Below, one piece after another: positions 46,602 through 59,560 of a stretch of DNA of 64,000 bases. Position 1 is the first letter of the stretch. Every line of letters begins with the position of its first letter. Source of the DNA: Pseudoalteromonas caenipelagi. Lineage in GTDB: Bacteria > Pseudomonadota > Gammaproteobacteria > Enterobacterales > Alteromonadaceae. The notes under the pieces were generated by a model. It was given only the letters and a program-made list of their open reading frames with translations, ran no database searches and was not told where the DNA came from. Location: positions 744,001 through 808,000 of the forward strand of contig NZ_JABBPG010000001.1 of the NCBI RefSeq assembly GCF_013140855.1, in the 5' to 3' direction. The position numbers were made by a program, and so were the translations under genes.

Positions 46602-47213
46602 ATGATCAGTTACATTGTTTTTTTCACTCTTCTGCTCCTTATTACCCTGTTAGGAGTGTATGTAGTGATAGAAAATAATCGCAAAAAAGCGCGAGAAGCC
46701 GAAAAAAAGATATTCAACGCGCGTCTTAAAGAGGTCACAGATAACTTTAAAGCAAAGACAGCCGAATATGTAGATGCAAAAGTACTACGGCCTAAATATG
46801 CACCCAAAGTAAACGCTATTGTAGGTAATTTCTTTGTTGTGCAAGCACATACAGAAGCGAACCTAAATCAACTAGAAAAGATAAGTGAGCAATTTACCCG
46901 TGCAGTCGGCACTGAGTTAGGTAAGTCCAGAGTTACAGGCAATAAAGACCAGCTTGCTGAACAGCTGCAGTATTTTGTTGCTGAACTCCCTTCGTCAGGT
47001 ATTGCATATAACAAAGATTTTTATTACGAAATATTGCCAGCTCTGATTGCCCTAATTAAAACACCTGACGTGTCAGTTGATGCATTTGATGATGGCCAAG
47101 ACGAAGAACAAGAGGGCAACTTTGAAGAGCAAGATGCTAATCCCAGAGACGATCAAAACAACCAATTAGAGCAGCAAATGGCCGCTGCAAGGCAACGTCT
47201 CACTACAAGCTAG
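46602..47213 (+). CDS. Membrane-anchored protein of unknown function between nadK and recN
   Basis: This 203-residue protein has one N-terminal membrane helix (about 3-24). A basic, helical region follows (NRKKAREAEKKIFNARLKE), then a helical middle with conserved-looking YAPKVNAIVGNFFVVQAHTEANL. The tail is acidic and Gln-rich from about 165. I do not recognise a family. It sits between nadK and recN, which are adjacent in E. coli. Confidence 0.7.
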   Translation: MISYIVFFTLLLLITLLGVYVVIENNRKKAREAEKKIFNARLKEVTDNFKAKTAEYVDAKVLRPKYAPKVNAIVGNFFVVQAHTEANLNQLEKISEQFTRAVGTELGKSRVTGNKDQLAEQLQYFVAELPSSGIAYNKDFYYEILPALIALIKTPDVSVDAFDDGQDEEQEGNFEEQDANPRDDQNNQLEQQMAAARQRLTTS

Positions 47214-47262
47214 TTCACTTGTTCATTAATAGTTAAAATTCAAGTTGCAATTATTAAGCATA

Positions 47263-47278
47263 CTGTATAAATTAACAG
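47263..47278. promoter_or_regulatory. SOS box 1 upstream of recN
   Basis: CTGTATAAATTAACAG is a full CTGT-N8-ACAG LexA site, 26 bp before the recN start. Confidence 0.85.
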
Positions 47279-47286
47279 TATAACCA

Positions 47287-47302
47287 CTGTTTGGATGCAC
47301 AG
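47287..47302. promoter_or_regulatory. SOS box 2 upstream of recN
   Basis: CTGTTTGGATGCACAG is a second full CTGT-N8-ACAG site, 24 bp from the first. It ends directly before the chosen ATG of recN. Several LexA boxes are also known at E. coli recN. Confidence 0.75.
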
Positions 47303-47303
47303 T

Positions 47304-48977
47304 ATGCTTATCAACTTAGAAATTAAAAATTTTGCAATAGTTAACGCCTTAAATATTGAATGGCGAGCAGGTATGACAGCCATCACGGGTGAAACCGGTG
47401 CTGGTAAATCTATTGCCATTGATGCCCTATCCTTATGCTTAGGTGAACGTGCAGATCCTGCTGCAATCCGACCTGGTACCGACAAAGCACAGATAAGTGC
47501 GCACTTTGACATTGCTGATCTGCCAGTTGCTCAACAATTTTTAAAAGAGCACATGCTCAATAACGAAGATCAAGATTGTATTTTACGCCGCGTTATCAGT
47601 AAAAATGGCCGTAGCAAAAGTTACATCAACGGCGTTGCTGTCACTGCCGGGCAGCTAAAAGACCTTGGACAATACTTAATTTCTATTCATGGTCAGCATG
47701 CTCACCAGCTGTTGCTTAAGCCTGAACATCAGTTACATCTTCTTGACGCTTATGCAGGTCACTACTCGTTGTTGAACGCGGTAACGACTCAATATACCCA
47801 TTTTAACAAACTACAACGCGAATACTCAGAACTGCAAAAACAACAACAAACGCAAGCTGCAAAGCAGCAGCTGCTTGAATACCAAGTAGCTGAACTGGAT
47901 GAGTTTGCTCTTGAAGAGGGTGAATTTGCAGAAATTGAAGCTGAGCATAGCCGACTAAGCCACAGCCAAACCATTATTGACACCTGTCAAAGAGAGTTGT
48001 CATATTTATATGAAAACGACCAAACCGTTCTCAGTCAACTTCAGCATAGTGCTCAGCAATTTAGTGAGCTATCTGGCTACGATAGTAACCTAAATCCAAT
48101 CGCGCTTATGCTTGAAGAAGCTGCGGTACAAATTGAAGAAGCGTGTAGAGAGTTACGCAGCTACAGCGAGAACATTGACCAAGATCCCATGCGCTTACAA
48201 GAGCTGGAAGAGCGACTGTCAAAAACCATGGATTTATCTCGCAAACATGCCGTTAAGCCTGATGAACTTTACGCATTTCATCAGCAGTTAAAGTCAGAAC
48301 TTAACGATATTAGCTCAGATTCACAGCGCCTTGACGCTCTTGAGCAAGAAATTGCGGATGCTATTCAGGCTTATAATATTGCCGCTAAAGGCTTGAGCGA
48401 AAGCAGGCACGCAGCCGCTAAACAGCTTAACGAACTGATCAGCAAAAGTATGGCGTCGCTATCAATGGAAAATGGTCGCTTTGCCATTGAGTTAACACAA
48501 AAATCACAGCAAAAGCCAGCCGCAAAAGGCTTTGATGATATTGAATTTTTAGTTTCAACAAATCCAGGACAGCCAATGCAGCCGCTTGGCAAAGTTGCAT
48601 CGGGCGGTGAATTGTCGCGAATAAGCTTAGCTATTCAAGTGATTATTGCCCAGCGTGTTACTACCCCTACCCTTATTTTTGACGAAGTAGATGTAGGTAT
48701 TTCTGGTCCTACCGCATCGCAAGTGGGCAAGCTGCTACGACAACTGGGTAAATCAACCCAAGTGATCTGTGTAACCCACCTACCACAGGTGGCTTGTAGT
48801 GGCCATCAACAGTTTTTTGTTGCCAAGTCTGTGGAAAATGGCGAAACCTTCACTGCAATGAAACCTCTCGAACATGAAATGCGTGTAGAAGAAATAGCTC
48901 GCTTAATTGGTGGAGATAAAATCAGTGCTACCACCAAAGCCAGTGCCCAAGAGCTGCTGATGGTGCAAAGTGCTTAA
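47304..48977 (+). CDS. recN: DNA repair protein RecN
   Basis: RecN is an SMC-like ATPase that helps join broken ends in double-strand break repair. The 557-residue protein has Walker A ITGETGAGKS near 27-36, a central coiled coil at about 160-380, and the ABC signature with Walker B VASGGELSRISLAIQ and LIFDEVDVGISG near 430-470. ATG 47304 (MLINLEIKN) has GGA eight bases upstream and matches E. coli. The ATG at 47295 lies inside the second SOS box. Confidence 0.96.
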   Translation: MLINLEIKNFAIVNALNIEWRAGMTAITGETGAGKSIAIDALSLCLGERADPAAIRPGTDKAQISAHFDIADLPVAQQFLKEHMLNNEDQDCILRRVISKNGRSKSYINGVAVTAGQLKDLGQYLISIHGQHAHQLLLKPEHQLHLLDAYAGHYSLLNAVTTQYTHFNKLQREYSELQKQQQTQAAKQQLLEYQVAELDEFALEEGEFAEIEAEHSRLSHSQTIIDTCQRELSYLYENDQTVLSQLQHSAQQFSELSGYDSNLNPIALMLEEAAVQIEEACRELRSYSENIDQDPMRLQELEERLSKTMDLSRKHAVKPDELYAFHQQLKSELNDISSDSQRLDALEQEIADAIQAYNIAAKGLSESRHAAAKQLNELISKSMASLSMENGRFAIELTQKSQQKPAAKGFDDIEFLVSTNPGQPMQPLGKVASGGELSRISLAIQVIIAQRVTTPTLIFDEVDVGISGPTASQVGKLLRQLGKSTQVICVTHLPQVACSGHQQFFVAKSVENGETFTAMKPLEHEMRVEEIARLIGGDKISATTKASAQELLMVQSA

Positions 48978-48997
48978 AAGCAAATAGCTCCCATTGA

Positions 48998-49033
48998 TGT
49001 AGTCACTTATCCCTGATGTGATAAGTGACTACA
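48998..49033. other. Perfect 14-bp hairpin after recN
   Basis: TGTAGTCACTTATC and GATAAGTGACTACA pair perfectly around an 8-nt loop, 20 bp after the recN stop. There is no T-run, so it is more likely an mRNA 3' structure or a protein site than a simple terminator. Confidence 0.7.
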
Positions 49034-49592
49034 CTCAAAATGGCTGTAGAGAAAATTATTTAGAGCTGATCTCAGCTTAATCATTTTAAGGGACAAGGCA
49101 TGATGCTAGCTGCCTTAAAAACTTCTCATTTAGAACAACTAAATAGCAATGTTTTTGCCTTTCAATTGATAACATATTATTGCCTAAAAATAGACCACTT
49201 AGTTAAGTGGAATGGTATAACTATAATATTCCAATTGCCCAAATCCAACACATACGCAGCCCGATAAGTTACTGCTATCATCGCGACACTTACCCTAACT
49301 TAATCGCCAGTCGCACCACCTTTTGTAGTTAGTTTGTTTTGAAATTATTACGTGCCTTTATCTCTCGTTGTTCTGGAATATTGTCATGGCATTTCGAGTG
49401 TAAATCTCCCATAACGTATCGCATTCGAATTATCCCGCATTAGTTTTGTTACTAATGATTGGCGCACTATTCCCTTGGGTGGTGACCTAAGTTCTCTAAA
49501 TATCTATTTCGTTACTCAAAGAAAATGAGAAGAGTTACTTGATAACAACCCCAATAAGGGTACAATCTAATCTAATTTTTGGACGGAATTCG
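49034..49592. other. Long intergenic region before the acyltransferase gene
   Basis: No gene can be supported. A 53-codon plus-strand frame starts at ATG 49100 after AAGGGACAAGG but has no recognisable content. Near 49425-49490 a frame reads SNYPALVLLLMIGALFPW before a stop, which could be a remnant of a membrane protein. The promoter of the acyltransferase should be near 49450-49570. Confidence 0.4.
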
Positions 49593-51479
49593 ATGTATTT
49601 CAGATATGATATCAATGGATTAAGAGCCTTAGCAGTAATCTCAGTGGTTATATTCCATTTTAATGACCATTGGCTACCTGGAGGATTTGCAGGAGTAGAT
49701 ATATTTTTTGTTCTCTCTGGTTTTTTAATGACCAGTATTATTGTTAAAGCCGTTGATACAAACTCTTTTTCGTTCGCAAACTTTTACTTATCTAGATTTA
49801 ATCGTTTGGTCCCAGCACTACTGTTTGTATGTGTAGCCCTGCTCGTGATTACCTCATTCTTCGTACTGCCGTTAGAATTTAAAGATTTGGGCAAACATGT
49901 ACTCGCAAGCATGCTGTTTATATCCAACATTATTTATTTTCGAGAGAGTGGCTATTTCGATGTTGACTCTGCGCAAAAGTGGCTTTTACACACTTGGTCT
50001 TTGTCAGTAGAGTGGCAGTTTTATTTAATCTATCCAATCTTATTGCTGTTGTTATGCAAGCTATTATCTAGAAAGTATTTACCCATTACATTAAGCATTT
50101 TGACTGCTGGATTTTTTATCTTTAGTGTCATGGTAACAAAAAGGTCCCCAAATGAAGCTTATTTCATGCTGCAGACTAGAGCGTGGGAGTTGATGATTGG
50201 TGGCATTGTATTTTTTTGTAACTATAACTTACCCGAACGAACGAGAAGCTTCCTCTACTATGTTGGATTATCACTCGTTTTACTAAGCTTCTTCATTTTT
50301 AATAAGCAGACACCTTGGCCAGGAATATATGCATTCACTCCAGTATTTGGTACATGCTTAGTGTTAATTGCTAATAAGCAGAACTTATTATTCGAAAAAA
50401 ATGCGGCTATCCAAGCGCTTGGTCAGTGGTCTTATTCCATCTATTTGTGGCATTGGCCTGTGGTAGTTTTTATGACATATTGGGGGTTTAAGGGCGGCTA
50501 TATTCTTGGCATTGCAGTGAGCATTTTCCTCGGCTACTTAAGCTATAAATTAATTGAAAGCCAGAGGCACTTCAAGGTGGACCGAATAAGCAGGCTTGTG
50601 TTTTCCAAACTGAGTTTTGTTGGATTAATTGTTCTACTGATTAGTTTTTCTTCATTTCGTACTCAGGGCTTTCTCTTTTTACACGCAGACAAAATTCAAC
50701 AACTAGCAGCCGCTAAAACCGACTTAAACCCAAGAAAAAAGGAATGCTTTCATTTGAAGTCTGGTAGCTGCAAATTTGGTGATGACGAGCCATCCTTTAT
50801 TTTATTAGGAGATAGTCATTCATTATCAGTCGCTACAGCCCTTTTAGAGGGAACTAAAAAAAGCTTTACATATTATGGTTACGGATCATGTAACACGATG
50901 TTTGGTGAATTCACAAATCTAGAGTCTCCAGACTGTAATGTTTTTAATGATAGGGTATACAGGGAAATTAAAAGCAACAATTTACCAGTCATTGTAGTTA
51001 ATAGTGGTGCATACCCTGTAGGTGACGCATATATGCGTCACCCAGACAAATTCGATATCGAGCCCATTGTTAAGTTTGACAAGCTAGGTGATTATCGAAC
51101 GCATTACATAAATCGATTTAGTGACTCAATGTGCCGCTTAAAACATGATAGAGAAGTGTATGTTTTTACACCATTGCCACGCATGCAAAGTAACGTTCCC
51201 GACCATATGATGAAAGAGTACCACCGACTAGGATATGTAAATGAATATACCATCCAAAAGCAGCAATACCTCGATACACATAAGATTATTTTTGAAGCCC
51301 AAGAAGTGGCCAAAAGAAGGTGTGATATAAAACTAGTGGATGCTACGCAAGCGTTATGTAGTGAACAGTTCTGCTTTGGCAGCTCTGAAAAGTTCCCCTT
51401 ATATAGCGATACCAATCATCTAACAGAGCATGGAGCTCAAAAGCTAATTCCAATTATTCGAGAAACAATTATCTTGTAG
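49593..51479 (+). CDS. OafA/YrhL-type acyltransferase with SGNH domain
   Basis: This 628-residue inner-membrane protein starts with YFRYDINGLRALAVISVVIFH and GGFAGVDIFFVLSGFLM, the acyltransferase-3 domain, with about ten helices to residue 370. The C-terminal SGNH domain has ILLGDSHSLSVA near 405 and the Asp/His pair in YSDTNHLTEHG near 610. Such two-part enzymes O-acetylate surface polysaccharide. ATG 49593 has GGACGGA upstream; the frame opens at 49539. Confidence 0.85.
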   Translation: MYFRYDINGLRALAVISVVIFHFNDHWLPGGFAGVDIFFVLSGFLMTSIIVKAVDTNSFSFANFYLSRFNRLVPALLFVCVALLVITSFFVLPLEFKDLGKHVLASMLFISNIIYFRESGYFDVDSAQKWLLHTWSLSVEWQFYLIYPILLLLLCKLLSRKYLPITLSILTAGFFIFSVMVTKRSPNEAYFMLQTRAWELMIGGIVFFCNYNLPERTRSFLYYVGLSLVLLSFFIFNKQTPWPGIYAFTPVFGTCLVLIANKQNLLFEKNAAIQALGQWSYSIYLWHWPVVVFMTYWGFKGGYILGIAVSIFLGYLSYKLIESQRHFKVDRISRLVFSKLSFVGLIVLLISFSSFRTQGFLFLHADKIQQLAAAKTDLNPRKKECFHLKSGSCKFGDDEPSFILLGDSHSLSVATALLEGTKKSFTYYGYGSCNTMFGEFTNLESPDCNVFNDRVYREIKSNNLPVIVVNSGAYPVGDAYMRHPDKFDIEPIVKFDKLGDYRTHYINRFSDSMCRLKHDREVYVFTPLPRMQSNVPDHMMKEYHRLGYVNEYTIQKQQYLDTHKIIFEAQEVAKRRCDIKLVDATQALCSEQFCFGSSEKFPLYSDTNHLTEHGAQKLIPIIRETIIL

Positions 51480-51780
51480 GTAAGCTATTAAGCAAGCTGA
51501 AACTGAAACGGTGCAGCCACCTGAATTTAATGCTTTGAGAAGCAACTTATCTAAGATTGCTTCTCTATTTTAAGTTCCAATTGAGTGAGCGCTGCGCTCA
51601 GCAAAGTTACCAAAGCAATTTACCGATTGCTATGAGTTACACAAAAACTCCGTCGTTATATCTTACATTGAGTAGCCACGGTTAAATTAAATATAACCAC
51701 CTAAGTATGACCATAAAAAGCCCGCTTGCGCGGGCTCGATGGTCTTACTACTTAGTTTGAAACTAGTTTCTATCAAATCA
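51480..51780. other. Intergenic region holding the gltBD terminator
   Basis: The only clear element is the intrinsic terminator at 51714-51738, AGCCCGC/GCGGGCT then TTTTT on the minus strand, ending gltBD. No reading frame of note was found. Confidence 0.6.
51714..51738 (-). terminator. Intrinsic terminator after gltD
   Basis: On the minus strand AGCCCGC-GCAA-GCGGGCT is followed by TTTTA. It lies 43 bp after the gltD stop. Confidence 0.85.
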
Positions 51781-57659
<5,879 letters not shown>

Positions 57660-57762
57660 GGACTCCTCCCCTTGCTACAACTGCCGTTGGTTACACTTCT
57701 AACGAGATTTTTTGGCAGATATTCAAAATTAGCGAGGTTTTATATGCGAGTCAACATAATTA

Positions 57763-57776
57763 TGAATATATATTCA
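57763..57776. promoter_or_regulatory. ARG box 1 (ArgR operator) upstream of gltB
   Basis: TGAATATATATTCA is a perfect fit to the ArgR half-operator TGAATWWWWATTCA, 104 bp before the gltB start. ArgR control of gltBD is known in E. coli. Confidence 0.8.
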
Positions 57777-57782
57777 TGAACT

Positions 57783-57796
57783 TGAATATTTCTCAT
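57783..57796. promoter_or_regulatory. ARG box 2, degenerate
   Basis: TGAATATTTCTCAT keeps the left half and loses part of the right. Its centre is 20 bp from box 1, close to the spacing of paired ARG boxes bound by an ArgR hexamer. Confidence 0.6.
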
Positions 57797-57946
57797 TAGT
57801 TTAAAAAATTAACAAAAAACAACTTTTCAGGTGAAAAATACATAAAAAGACCACAAAAAGAAAATGACACCAGTGTCATTAGCGATTCAAAGTTAACAAA
57901 CAAACTTCAAAATCACAGTTTACGTAAACGTAAACCGCAACAAATA

Positions 57947-57960
57947 TGAATAATTATTCA
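57947..57960. promoter_or_regulatory. ARG box 3 upstream of gltB
   Basis: TGAATAATTATTCA is another perfect palindrome of the ARG-box form, about 290 bp before gltB. It has no clear paired neighbour. Confidence 0.65.
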
Positions 57961-58131
57961 ACATTCGTAATGGTACAAGGAGTTAACTCACCACATTTTT
58001 GTGCATATTATTCAGCGTCCGCATAAACATAAAATAACAATCTAACGCTTACTCCAGCGTTAAAACAAAACGCCTTACGTTAACGTCAACCAAATTCATA
58101 AAAACATATAAATGTACAAAGATGTGGACAT

Positions 58132-58157
58132 AAAAAAGCCCAACTCTTGGTTGGGCT
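58132..58157 (-). terminator. Intrinsic terminator after grxD
   Basis: On the minus strand AGCCCAACC-AAGA-GTTGGGCT is followed by TTTTT. It lies about 28 bp after the grxD stop. Confidence 0.85.
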
Positions 58158-58185
58158 AAAAATTATATTTATCCAGAAAGGCTAT

Positions 58186-58533
58186 TTACTCAGCTGAGTC
58201 AGACTCTTCTGTTTTATATTTTGCTGCTGTTTCTTGGATCAAAGGCTGTAATTCACCGCGCTGAAACATCTCGATAATGATATCGCATCCGCCAATCAGC
58301 TCACCTTCAACCCACAATTGAGGAAACGTTGGCCAATTTGCGTAATGAGGTAGCTCGGCACGAATATCAGGATTAAGTAAAATATCAACGTAAGCAAATT
58401 GCTCACCACATGCCATTAGTGCTTGTGATGCTTGTGATGAAAAACCACAGTTAGGCAATTTAGGAGAGCCTTTCATATAAAGAAGAATCGGGTTTTCAGA
58501 AATTTGCTGTTTAATTTTATCAATGGTTTCCAT
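58186..58533 (-). CDS. grxD: Monothiol glutaredoxin 4
   Basis: GrxD binds and transfers [2Fe-2S] clusters with glutathione and BolA-type partners. The 115-residue protein has the CGFS active site in KLPNCGFSSQASQAL near 27-41, TFPQLWVEGELIGGCDI and an acidic tail. ATG 58533 (METIDK) has GAGG six bases upstream; ATG 58545 would add four residues. It is divergent from sodB. Confidence 0.95.
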   Translation of the reverse strand: METIDKIKQQISENPILLYMKGSPKLPNCGFSSQASQALMACGEQFAYVDILLNPDIRAELPHYANWPTFPQLWVEGELIGGCDIIIEMFQRGELQPLIQETAAKYKTEESDSAE

Positions 58534-58671
58534 CTTTAACCTCAAAGTGACGATAGCATTTGGTCTGTGATAACAATGTGTGCTTGAAATATCACCATTA
58601 AGACCATATTTACAATTAGTATTAAGGCAACGCCATTGCTGTTTGCCAAAACTTGAGTAAAATACTCGGGA

Positions 58672-58690
58672 ATTATAGTATCACTATAAT
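58672..58690. promoter_or_regulatory. 19-bp palindrome over the sodB promoter
   Basis: ATTATAGT-ATC-ACTATAAT has perfect 8-bp arms. The right arm contains TATAAT, a full -10 hexamer for sodB on the plus strand. A repressor bound here would cover the promoter. It does not match the Fur or SoxR consensus. Confidence 0.6.
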
Positions 58691-58774
58691 GCCAATTCGT
58701 ATAGAACAGCACTGGTTAAGTGCGCAATGTTTGATACTCTTATTTGGCATTCACACAACAAAATGGAGATTAAA

Positions 58775-59356
58775 ATGGCATTTGAACTACCGTCACTACC
58801 TTATGCAATCGATGCACTTGAGCCACATATTTCTAAAGAAACCTTAGAGTTTCACCACGGCAAGCACCACAACACATATGTTGTTAAACTAAATGGTTTA
58901 GTTGAAGGTACTGAGTTTGCTAACAAAACTTTAGAAGAAGTCGTATGTAGCTCAGAAGGTGGTGTATTCAATAACGCTGCTCAAATCTGGAACCACACTT
59001 TTTACTGGCACAGCCTTTCACCAAATGGTGGTGGTGAGCCAACAGGCAAAGTTGCAGAACTTATCAATGCTAAATGGGGCTCATTTGCAGCTTTCCAAGA
59101 AGCATTCAACGACAAAGCTGTAAACAACTTCGGTTCTAGCTGGACTTGGTTAGTACAACTTGCTGATGGATCTTTAGATATCGTAAATACATCAAATGCG
59201 GCTACACCGCTTACAGATGCAGGTGTTACGCCAATTCTTACGGTTGACCTTTGGGAACACGCATACTATATCGACTATCGCAACGTTCGCCCTGATTACT
59301 TAAAAGGTTTCTGGGCATTAGTTAACTGGGAATTTGCAAACAGCAACCTTGCTTAA
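58775..59356 (+). CDS. sodB: Superoxide dismutase, iron type
   Basis: SodB removes superoxide in the cytosol. The 193-residue protein begins [19 protein letters not shown] and has the metal ligands His27 ([15 protein letters not shown]), His74 ([18 protein letters not shown]), and the Asp/His pair in [14 protein letters not shown] near 157-161. These surroundings are the iron rather than manganese type. ATG 58775 follows TGGAGAT. The frame opens at 58727 with 16 unrelated residues. Confidence 0.96.
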   Translation: MAFELPSLPYAIDALEPHISKETLEFHHGKHHNTYVVKLNGLVEGTEFANKTLEEVVCSSEGGVFNNAAQIWNHTFYWHSLSPNGGGEPTGKVAELINAKWGSFAAFQEAFNDKAVNNFGSSWTWLVQLADGSLDIVNTSNAATPLTDAGVTPILTVDLWEHAYYIDYRNVRPDYLKGFWALVNWEFANSNLA

Positions 59357-59390
59357 CAAAGCAACCCCATTCAAGCGATAAAACTATTGC

Positions 59391-59418
59391 AAAAAAAGGC
59401 ACTTTAGGTGCCTTTTTT
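59391..59418 (+). terminator. Intrinsic terminator after sodB
   Basis: AAAAAAAGGCAC-TTTA-GGTGCCTTTTTTA forms a strong hairpin with A and T runs. Confidence 0.88.
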
Positions 59419-59497
59419 ATTTCCACTCTTTTTTTGTCCAAATGCATTAAATGTTTGGAATTTTTAGGCAAATTTTAGATATCAAGACTAAGCTTAA

Positions 59498-59550
59498 AGT
59501 AACCTTTTTCCTTTGTAGACAAATCAGCTTTTTTGAGTAAGCAGGTTACT
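59498..59550 (+). promoter_or_regulatory. Inverted repeat in the prkA leader next to the ribosome-binding site
   Basis: AGTAACCT (59498-59505) can pair with AGGTTACT (59543-59550), directly before the Shine-Dalgarno GGAGG (59551-59555). The loop of 37 nt makes it a weak structure, but it could affect translation start. Confidence 0.4.
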
Positions 59551-59560
59551 GGAGGTCGTT

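Larger units (their letters stand above)
57660..58185. other. Regulatory region upstream of gltB
   Basis: No gene was found. The region holds ARG-box-like sites at 57763-57776, 57783-57796 and 57947-57960. It also holds perfect palindromes GTTTACGTAAAC (57918-57929) and ACGTTAACGT (58077-58086), and a spaced repeat TAACGC/GCGTTA (58043-58062). The grxD terminator closes it. Confidence 0.65.
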
